This document shows positions 56,440 to 64,000 of a stretch of 64,000 nt of DNA, piece by piece. Numbering within the stretch: the stretch's first letter is position 1; each line of letters starts with the position of its first letter. A model generated the notes under the pieces. It did no database searches. It saw only the letters and a list, made by a program, of their open reading frames with translations, and was not told where the DNA came from. The stretch comes from Semisulcospira habei (lineage: Eukaryota > Mollusca > Gastropoda > Semisulcospiridae): NCBI GenBank assembly GCA_036245525.1, contig BTPG01000005.1, forward strand, positions 212,232,399-212,296,398, written 5' to 3'. Both the position numbers and the translations under genes were made by a program.

Positions 56440-57718
56440 CAGGGTTGATAGTCATTACTTTTTTTCTTTAATGAAATAACTTTTCTTTAATTCTGGTAAA
56501 AGGTTAAAGAAATAAATTTTATTTACTTTTTTTTTTGAAATTAAAGAAATAAATTTTCTTTAATTTTTCTTTTTAATGAAATAAATTTGCGTTAAATACA
56601 TGAATGATCATTTATTGCTCAGCTCAGACAAAAAAAAAGTGGCATGCAGTTGAAAATTTACATACAAATTGTGAATGAACCTATGGAGAGAATATGGCAA
56701 TCACCTGTTATAGCCCTCGTAGTTGTAAACCACGATGACAAAAGTTCTGTTAATTTACTTTCATTTTAGAAAGAACTTCATTTTCTTTTTGGGGGTACTG
56801 AACATGAGATGAAATGCTACTTTTTCCGTATAAATAACAGTTTTAGTAGGGGAGTTGTTGTCCGAGTAACTGACCGCGGGGGCGAAAAGAGGCGATTGCC
56901 GAAAATATAAAACTAAATCACATATTACAACTGGTAATATCACAAAATATTAATTTTATATAATCACATAAATTTAAAATTAGGCATACAAACCCACACA
57001 CGTACGCACATGGGGACATGCACACTCAAACACACGTGCTGGTTTAATGTTTATTCAGTAATGGAATTAATTTAATTTGATTTGATTTCAAGGTAGCTGA
57101 ATCAACTTTTTTCACAGAATACGTTAGATTGATACAGAGCGTCTTAAAATACCACGCTAAAATTACCACAATGCCCAAGTTTCAACTGCAAACCAGTAGG
57201 CCTACTACAAAGCGAAAAATAACCTGTCACCTACCTTCAAGTGACTTGTCGGATTTGCCGCTGTCTTTCGATGGGCTAAGATTTGTTTGGTACAGCTCCG
57301 CTGTTTGCATTTAAAAATGAGCGTATCGGCTGACTTTCCTCCAACATACTCGTAGTATTCAATAAACGCGTCAAAGAATTTCGGCAAAATTTCATCACTT
57401 GATTCACTGCTGGAAGTGGAAGCCATCTTCTTTTCATGATCTCAAATTTGAACTGATGCAGGGTAGGCTTGCGGTAATCCAAACCGCCTCAAACCGGCTA
57501 CAACTGGGTCAAACCGGCTTTGCGCATAGGCACCTGTTGTTCATGGCGGAAAACGAACTGAAGTAACAAAATTTTTAACGAAAGAAATCGATGATCGTTA
57601 CTTTTATTTTTTAATTCGTTTAATTTCTTTAACTTTTTAAAAACATTAACGCGTTAAATTTTCTTTAACCAAAAATTTAATTTGTTAAATCGTTAAATCG
57701 TTAAATCTTCCAACCCTG
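56440..57718 (-). mobile_element. hAT-type DNA transposon, non-autonomous, 8-bp target duplication
   Basis: The ends CAGGGTTG (56440) and CAACCCTG (57718) are perfect 8-bp inverted repeats. ACAATCAA lies on both sides (56432-56439 and 57719-57726). An 8-bp duplication with short CAGGG-type ends is the hAT signature. The 1,279-bp interior is AT-rich and contains one BED-finger exon on the minus strand but no dimerisation or catalytic domain. It landed in the CAAT-rich tail of the L2-like LINE. Confidence 0.9.
57235..57426 (-). CDS. BED-type zinc-finger exon of the hAT element
   Basis: The minus-strand ATG at 57426 starts MASTSSSESSDEILPKFFDA. The exon ends after 64 codons at ...CACTTGAAG|GTAGGT, a good donor. 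The C-terminal part LIFKCKQRSCTKQILAHRKT, then NPTSHLK, has the F.C...C...N-x-x-x-HLK pattern of a BED finger, the DNA-binding domain at the N-terminus of hAT transposases. The Cys spacing (CX4C) is wider than the usual CX2C. The remaining transposase exons are not in the element. Confidence 0.6.
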
Positions 57719-57726
57719 ACAATCAA

Positions 57727-58099
57727 TCAATCATTTTTTTCCCTGCAATATGTAATAATGACTGTGATATGATTTAACCTTATCCAATTCTTAGACAGGA
57801 TATACAGTTTTATAAATATATATATGAATTTAGTTAATCTGTTTTCGTTGCGGCTAACTTGACGGTTTTTGTTTTCAGAATATGCTTTTTATGTGATAGA
57901 TTTATCTTATTTACTTACTTAGATGTTGTGTGTGCATATTTAATAGAATGACTGTTATAGTACATATGTGTGGTTTGGTATTTTAGAGTCTGCTTGATTG
58001 TGATGTATGTATGTTTTATGTGTTGATCTTAACATGGACGCTCGTCAGTTATGCCGCAAAAAAATGTCTAATGTTTATGCTTATGGCAATAAAGTATAT
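57727..58099. other. LINE tail remainder and unassigned intron
   Basis: This starts with the last CAAT units of the L2-like tail and a T-run. The following AT-rich sequence ends ATGGCAATAAAGTATATC, possibly another old retroposon 3' end. No gene. Confidence 0.35.
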
Positions 58100-59530
58100 C
58101 TATAAAGTCACAGATCATCCATGCATCCGCTCTTCATCCGTCGTGTGTGTATGCGTGCGTGCATGCATTCATGTGCGTTTGTCTAAAGCAATTTGTCACG
58201 GACTATAACATCCATAGACTTTAAACTCGACACTGTAGTTTACAAGAACACCTTCATAAACATATTCACCTCTTTTTTAAAAGGTCAATGTATTTGTAAA
58301 GATAAGTCATTTTTCGTACACACATTTACACCCCCCATCCCCCACCCCACGCCCACCCACCCCCATCCCTCCCCAACAAAATTTTTTTAGGCTGAAACGT
58401 TTTACAATACTTTAGTATGCTTTGTAGATCATGAATACTATTCCGAACGACCTGGCCTCTTGTTGAATATAAAGGGGGGTTTCCGATTGCCAAAAAGGTG
58501 GGAGGGGGGAGGTGTTGGTGGTAGTGGTGGGGTGCAGCACATTAAAAATGTTTTAGGAACCCCCTCCCGAATCCGCTTTTGAACACCCCCTCCCGAATCC
58601 GCTTTTGAACACATCAGAATCTTGTGTCGATAATGTCACCTCTTATCAAGGTTTATTTCTGAGGTGGAAAAAGTAAATTCAATAGCTTGTTTCCATGCAC
58701 AGGACATTTTCCACACACTTGCTGACATTCCCTTTGAAAGGCACCAGTTAAATCAGTATGCAGTTGAATCCCTACCGACGATCGTTGATCGATTTTGGAA
58801 ACCCGGCATGTCCACTCCATGCCATCAAGGGGCGTTAATTTGTGTAAGCCTCTTGTGGAAGGAGCGAACTGGCTGAACCGCTGTGAATACGTGAATTGCG
58901 TGCATTTGTTACATTCTTCTGATTTAAGGATGACGTCTGTTGCAGTGAACAATACATGCCCCGATGAATGGTTCCGATGCAGCAGTGGACACTGTTTAAG
59001 AATGTGGGGGCGCTGTGATGGCGATAAAGACTGCCCGGACGGCTCGGATGAAATGGACTGTGGTAAGTACAGACACATGTTGAGACAAACGACATGGCTG
59101 ACTTGCTGGCTGACTGTTTGAGATACCAAAAAAAATCCAGAACAAGAGGAAGACAAGCGTGTAAAATGTCAGGAAATAATAAAGGCAGAAAAAAAAAAAA
59201 CAGTCGTGTTAGTGTCATCCACTGTAATTCATATATTTATTGGAGGGCGTCGGTTCTTTGGGACTAAATTCTGCGAGATTTCAGAGCAATAGATAGTGGA
59301 AGTGAAGAGGTTAAGGCAGATATGTCAGAAACCACATTCCTGTCGCTACATCAGTTCAAGATGAAGCGCATTGTTGTTGAGGATGCTTTCAGACAGCCAA
59401 CACGCCGCGTTACTGTCCGCGGGGAGGGGGTGGGGCTAAAAAGCGGCTGCAAGATGAAACCTTGTTGGCTTAGGTGTAACAGGAAATGTATGTCGTACAA
59501 AGGAAGTCACCGATCATCCATGCATCCGCT
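58100..59530 (+). repeat. Segmental duplication copy 3, circularly permuted
   Basis: 58100-59222 corresponds to the second part of the unit (from the GATCATCCATGCATCCGCTC landmark through the LDLa exon to one 21-bp seed unit). 59224-59530 then corresponds to the first part (from ATTCATATATTTATTGG through TCGCTACATCAGTTCAAGAT) and ends at GATCATCCATGCATCCGCTC again. The block therefore covers about one unit starting and ending at the same landmark. It lacks the palindrome found in copy 2. Confidence 0.82.
58946..59062 (+). CDS. LDL-receptor class A module exon (copy 3)
   Basis: 117 bp, phase 1-1, acceptor GTCTGTTGCAG and donor G|GTAAGT. Six cysteines: [35 protein letters not shown], with the full calcium box. 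Of the three duplicated modules it is closest to the general LDLa consensus. The other two could have been copied from a similar ancestor. It is collinear in orientation and phase with the downstream LDLa exons at 62092 and 63712. Confidence 0.87.
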
Positions 59531-59769
59531 CCTCACGGACACTCGACATTCGTGGTGGAGACCGGGCTTTCCTGAGTGCCGCTGTCACCCGTTACCAGAC
59601 GGCTATTGGCGATGGCCGTTTGGTGAAAACGGCGAAACCAACACCACAGGCGGGTGACGGAGGACACTTGATGGCTGCGGCAATATTACCGGCGGGCACA
59701 CCTGGAGCAAGTCTGCTCCGCGAGTTGTTGCTGCCACAGGAGCAGGTGACAGCAGGAAGCCGGATGGAC

Positions 59770-60430
59770 GTGAACCCGCAAATATACCTGCAGGGAAAAG
59801 GTGAGACAAAGGCCTTGCTAATTCCTGACTTTGTCCCTCAGGCTGCGCACGAAGTCGACGAAACTGAACTTTTGGTAATGGCACCACCCTCCGGTTCACC
59901 AACGCATCAAAGCAGAAGCTACACACTGTGTCCCCGGCATAGTGGATTGCAGCCAACGCACGCATCATGGCCGAATTGTGCGACAGAGGTGACCTGGACA
60001 ATAGTGGCGTCAAAGATTGCATGGCATACACGGTCAAAGTGGGGAAGGTCGACAATAGTGGCGTCAAAGAGTTTATGGCCTACACGGTAAAAGTCACACA
60101 TGGGCCAGCGTCCTCGCCTACAACAACGAGTACAGGGTGCGACAGGTGACGACACGCTTCAGGTTGGACGGCGATTCCCAGGATCTAAGTACCATCACCC
60201 TTCGAGAGAAAGCGACGATAGTGACACCACCAAAACGGCAGCAGCGGATCCTAGCAACAGCGGTATCAGGCGCCGTGGTCCCGGGGCAAGGAAGTTTGCC
60301 TACAATACAACAGCATCCGGGGGCTGCAATTATGGTGTACAATGTAACTTTGAACATGTGTGTTCCATGCTCTCTGGACCCCACCCTCGGGTGGAGCATC
60401 GACAGCAGGGTACTTTTGGAAAGAGCCAAT
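59770..60430 (+). pseudogene. DIRS-like retroelement Gag remnant
   Basis: Frames in order: QGKGETKALLIPDFV, QPTHASWPNCA-like text, ASWPN / MAELCDRGDLDNSGVKDCMA then YTVKV, FRLDGDSQDLSTITLREK, and a Cys/His stretch GCNYGVQCNFEHVCSMLSGP, then HPRVEH. The combination of an 'LLDYMAYTVKV' helix, a 'F.W..DSQ.L' block and a final C-x-C-x-H-x-C...HP..H knuckle resembles Gag of DIRS-like elements from invertebrates, from memory of the family pattern. The DNSGVK...MAYTVKV segment is present twice in tandem. At least three frame changes. It ends where the L2-like tail begins. Confidence 0.5.
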
Positions 60431-60479
60431 AACATCAATGTGCATAGACAGTATAATCCCTAGCAAACATTTCCCCTCC

Positions 60480-60870
60480 CCCCACCCTCCCCGCACGGGT
60501 CTGCTAGAGGGGGCGGGGGGCTTGGGTGGGGTTAACTACTTTTTAGTTCCCATGGTCACCCTGGTCAGCCCCACAGGGTGGGTTTTCCCCTCTATTCTGG
60601 GGCATGTGTTTCCGTCTACCCTTGGTCCATTCATCTGTATTTTCCTTTTTTAAACTCTCCCTACTGTCTGCGCTGAATGTAGCTCTTGATATTGGATGTG
60701 TGTTGCTAAATGGTCTTAAGTTTATTTAGCATATTAGGCTGGCTGGCGACATACATTCAATATTCTGTTTAGGTGTTTTTTTTCACAAGCAGTGCAAGCA
60801 CGTCCTGAGCAAGTCTTGTTGCTGTCGGGACGTTAAGCAATGTACAACCAATCAACCAACCTAGCAACAT
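60480..60870 (+). mobile_element. L2-like LINE 3' end, second copy (unoccupied site)
   Basis: It is homologous to 37440-37478 plus 56111-56439: GGGGGCTTGGGTGGGGTTAA, CAGCCCCACAGGGTGGGTTT, TGTGTTGCTAAATGGTCTTA, GGGACGTTAAGCAATGTACA, then a CAAT tail. Only about 390 bp of 3' end are present, so it is heavily 5'-truncated. It shows the target of the LTR element before insertion. Confidence 0.85.
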
Positions 60871-61386
60871 TTCTACTGGGGTCTTACTGCAATGTTCATA
60901 AACGAGCTAAATTGAATATCAATAACTTTCCATAAATAGCCAAATAATCTATATCTCACTAACCGTGACCTTTGACCCCATTGAGAGGTTAGTAGAGCTG
61001 CAAACAAAAGTTTTGTCATCAGTTTTCTCTTTTGCATGTTTAACAAAAATTATAAATAGTTTCTTACAAAAATGGCACTTTGTCCCATGCTACCCTATTT
61101 ATTGACTTCTGTAACCTTGACCTTTCAAGGAGGTCAGCGCAATGGACATAAATTCAAAGCAATTATCAAATAGGATCACTGTGTCAAAGTAGAAGTCTGT
61201 GGCTCCGATGGTCTCTCAGAAATTTAAAATAATAAAACCTGTCAAGATTGGATATAGGAAGGATAATGGATGGATGGACCAATGGCGGTGGATGGATGGA
61301 CCAATGGCGGACTAATGGCGGATGACTCATCATATTTAACTCACTTTTAATCTCATGCCTTAGTTTTCCAACAAAATGTAAACGAA

Positions 61387-61445
<59 letters not shown>

Positions 61446-62091
61446 TAAGAAAAATAAAGACATATTCACACTGTTTCATAATAGGAAGTCTGGTGTTTCA
61501 TATTAAGCAAATGGTGCCTAATATGAAACAATAAGTCACTTTTTTTCAAACTGGGAATGCTTCTGCGTCGATTCGAGTATTTTTAATTTGGCTTTGTCCT
61601 AAGATGCATCATAGATTGAGTCTACCTTTCTTTGGACAGTCTTTAAGCGTTTCATATTTGGGTCTCCTCCCCTACATCACTTTTTTAAGTGATGTCACAC
61701 AGCTGCCTGGCTGAAGATACCAGCTCCATTTTGTTAATGATTATGCAAAGGCTGACATTTGTTTTTATACTAATTTTATTGATGTGACTTTAATAGTTTA
61801 CAAATGGCGGCCCAACTATCATTTCTTTTTTTATTATACCTCGTACTGGCCACAAACGTGAATACGCCGAAACTGCAAGGAACGTTGGGGGTTTATGAGG
61901 CTCTTTGTCTTTTGTTGGCACAGTTGTGTATAGCTTTGTTTGCCGGACATCTAGGGTTCTTTGGATGTTGAATTGACAGCGATATCACGACATATTGGTC
62001 GCTGTGAGTGAAGGGAGTACAGGGGTTAAACATGTTTCCTCAGTTAAAACGTCTTTTATTTCAGGCCCGCTATCTCTGTTTTATTTAACAG
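60871..62091. other. Intron upstream of the fourth LDLa exon
   Basis: No gene. It contains a short GGATGGATGGACCAATGGCG duplication (about 61266-61315) and a poly(A) tract of about 47 bases (61392-61438). The poly(A) could be a retroposon tail, but no matching body is recognised. Confidence 0.5.
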
Positions 62092-62208
62092 CCAATCTCT
62101 ACTGCAAGTTGAATGAATTCCGATGCAAGAAGGGTAACTGTGTGCTATCATGGAGCCGCTGTGATGACCACGACTGTACAGGCAGTTCTAACACGGAGGG
62201 AATGTGTG
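62092..62208 (+). CDS. LDLa module exon, calcium box degenerate
   Basis: 117 bp between acceptor TTTTATTTAACAG and donor G|GTGTGT, phase 1-1 like the others. Six cysteines are kept (C-KLNEFR-C-KKGN-C-VLSWSR-C-DDHD-C-TGSSNTEGM-C), but the spacing shifts by one between cysteines 4-6 and the acidic DGSDE box is replaced by GSSNTEG. Calcium binding, needed for the normal LDLa fold, is therefore doubtful. An upstream AG (62064) would add codons but break the 117-bp pattern. It is not part of the duplicated block. Confidence 0.75.
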
Positions 62209-62591
62209 GTGTGTATAATCTGCTGCACTTTGTATTACAAAAACAACAGGTCAGCGTAGATAATGTTTTATCTTTTGACGTCATATCCCGTGCTATCCAA
62301 GTCAGAACATGTATTTTCAGAGTGACAAAGGTTTAAAGTGTCCTTCCATTCAATTAATTTTTTGACAAATGTAACGAAGAAATGAAAACAAATTCGTCAT
62401 CGATAACTGTTTTCGACATGTTAGCATTGTCAGCCTTCTGAAGGTCCAATGAACGATCATACAATGATCATTCAAGGGTAGTGCCAGATTAGATTGACGC
62501 CTTTAGGTGCCAAGGTAATCTGCCCCTACCCTTGAATTATCATGGTCAATCCATCTCCTGCTGTAAGGACTCGGGGTTAAATGGGTTAACT

Positions 62592-63735
62592 CACACCTGA
62601 TGGGCGTATTTATACGTGTCTATATTCTTGTGCAGTCTCCGGTACTTGCCACAAAGCAGACACCTGATGGGCGTGTTTATACGTGTCTGTATTCTTGTGC
62701 AGCCTTCGGTACTTGCCACAATGCAGACACCTGATGGGCGTGTTTATACGTGTCTATATTCTTGTGCAGCCTCCGGTATTTGCCACAAAGCTGACACCTG
62801 ATGGGCGTGTTTATACGTGTCTATATTCCTCTGCAGCCTCCGGTACTTGCCACAATGCAGACACCTGATGGGCGTGTTTATACGTGTCTATATTCCTCTG
62901 CAGCCTCCGGTACTTGCCACAATGCAGACACCTGATGGGCGTGTTTATACGTGTCTATATTCTTGTGCAGTCTCCGGTACTTGCCACAAAGCAGACACCT
63001 GAAGGGCGTGTTTATACGTGTCTATATTTGTGTGCTGCCTTCGGTACTTGCCACAAAGCAGACACCTGAAGGGCGTGTTTATACGTGTCTATATTCGTGT
63101 GCTGCCTTCGGTACTTGCCACAAAGCAGACACCTGAAGGGCGTGTTTATACGTGTCTATATTCTTGTGCAGTCTCCGGTACTTGCCACAAAGCAGACACC
63201 TGATGGGCGTGTTTATTCGTGTCTATATTCGTGTGCTGCCTTCGGTACTTGCCACAAAGCAGACACCTGAAGGGCGTGTTTATACGTGTCTATATTCTTG
63301 TGCAGTCTCCGGTACTTGCCACAAAGCAGACACCTGATGGGCGTGTTTATTCGTGTCTATATTCGTGTGCTGCCTTCGGTACTTGCCACAAAGCAGACAC
63401 CTGAAGGGCGTGTTTATACGTGTCTATATTCTTGTGCAGCCTCTGGTACTTGCCACAATGCAGACACCTGATGGGCGTGTTTATTCGTGTCTATATTCTT
63501 GTGCAGCCTTCGGTACTTGCCACAAAGCAGACACCTGATGGGCGTGTTTATACGTGTCTATATTCTTGTGCAGCCTCTGGTACGTGCCACAAAGCAGACA
63601 CCTGATGGGCGTGTTTACACGTGTACGTCTATATTCTTGTGCAGTCTCCGGTACTTGCCACAAAGCAGACACCTGATGGGCGTGTTTATACGTGTCTATA
63701 TTCTTGTGCAGCCTCCGGCTCTTGCCACAAAGGAG
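62592..63735 (+). repeat. 67-bp array repeating an exon's 3' splice site, 17 units
   Basis: The unit is ACACCTGATGGGCGTGTTTA, TACGTGTCTATATTCTTGTG, then CAG followed by TCTCCGGTACTTGCCACAAA and GCAG. Successive units are 67 bp apart (for example 62683, 62817, 62884, 62951 for the same point); one late unit has 6 extra bases near 63620. The last unit is the genuine acceptor and first ~24 bases of the LDLa exon at 63712. Twelve of the 16 upstream units keep the AG; units 7, 8, 10 and 12 read GTGCTG instead. In every upstream unit the exon-like frame ends in ACC TGA. Confidence 0.95.
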
Positions 63736-63828
63736 AATTTCCGTGTGGAAACGGCAGGTGTGTTTCACGAGACAATCAGTGTGATGAATATGACAACTGT
63801 GGGGATCGTTCTGACGAGCGTGGATGTC
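63712..63828 (+). CDS. LDLa module exon downstream of the splice-site array
   Basis: 117 bp, phase 1-1, acceptor TATATTCTTGTGCAG (63711) and donor C|GTGAGT. Cysteines: C-HKGEFP-C-GNGR-C-VSRDNQ-C-DEYDN-C-GDRSDERG-C with a complete acidic box. Its first 24 bases and its acceptor are the unit of the 67-bp array upstream. It is the last exon of the gene visible in the window. Confidence 0.85.
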
Positions 63829-63946
63829 GTGAGTAGTGCTTACATCTAGAGAGTAAGATAATGAAATTTCTGAGAAATGTTTATTGTCTTTAATTAATTA
63901 CCTTAAATAGCTAATTAAGGCCATTTACGCTCATATAATAATAATC

Positions 63947-63989
<43 letters not shown>

Positions 63990-64000
63990 CTAGCTTTTAT
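63829..64000. repeat. Intron start with (ATA)n microsatellite
   Basis: After the donor, the sequence is AT-rich and contains about 17 ATA units (63937-63988). No further exon is seen before the window ends. Confidence 0.9.

Noticed and set aside
61392..61438. Poly(A) tract as the tail of a processed pseudogene
   Set aside because: No gene-like sequence or target duplication was found upstream of it.

Overview
This is eukaryotic (animal) DNA: a long stretch of intron of a host gene on the + strand, packed with transposable elements and minisatellites. Lophotrochozoan, most likely mollusc, is my inference from the element mix (CR1-like LINEs with an esterase ORF1, a Penelope-like element, a DIRS-like gag, LINE tails ending in GACGTTAAGC) and from a host gene built of LDL-receptor class A modules. 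The species cannot be named from sequence alone.

Host gene. Five exons that each encode one LDLa module are visible on the + strand (3365-3481, 10394-10510, 58946-59062, 62092-62208, 63712-63828). All are exactly 117 bp, have consensus AG and GT borders and are phase 1-1. A C-type-lectin-like half-domain exon lies at about 23366-23612. Three LDLa exons sit inside copies of one ~1.5 kb segmental duplication (about 2105-3670, 8866-10720, 58100-59530). The gene probably runs beyond both ends of the window and would encode a secreted or membrane receptor-like protein.

Layout. 1-2110: 5'-truncated CR1-like LINE (-). 2105-3670: duplication copy 1. 3720-7745: three adjoining minisatellites with 82-, 45- and 57-bp units. 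8866-10720: duplication copy 2, with a long palindrome inside, followed by a 21-bp minisatellite. 11500-12480: decayed Tc1-like transposase. 12998-13999: solo LTR with TSD. 14470-20345: Tx1/L1-like LINE (+), split by a 2,775-bp TIR DNA transposon. 20473-28480: chain of CR1-like LINEs (+) joined through (TC)n tracts, with the lectin-like exon among them. 29599-31657: a broken LTR and a solo LTR. 32183-34650: Penelope-like element. 35506-56439: L2-like LINE (+) split by an 18.6-kb LTR retrotransposon (37479-56110, TSD GTGGG). That element's gag is itself broken by two CR1-like LINEs sitting in (AG)n and by a near-intact EEP-RT LINE with an 11-bp TSD. 56440-57718: hAT element with an 8-bp TSD in the LINE tail. 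58100-59530: permuted duplication copy. 59770-60430: DIRS-like gag remnant. 60480-60870: second L2-like LINE tail, which serves as an empty-site control for the LTR insertion. 62592-63735: a 67-bp array in which every unit repeats the 3' splice site and first bases of the last LDLa exon.

The most unusual structures are the splice-acceptor array in front of the last LDLa exon, the LINE/(TC)n chains, the palindrome whose arms include host flank, and the permuted exon duplication. No bacterial-type operon, CRISPR array, rRNA or tRNA gene was recognised.
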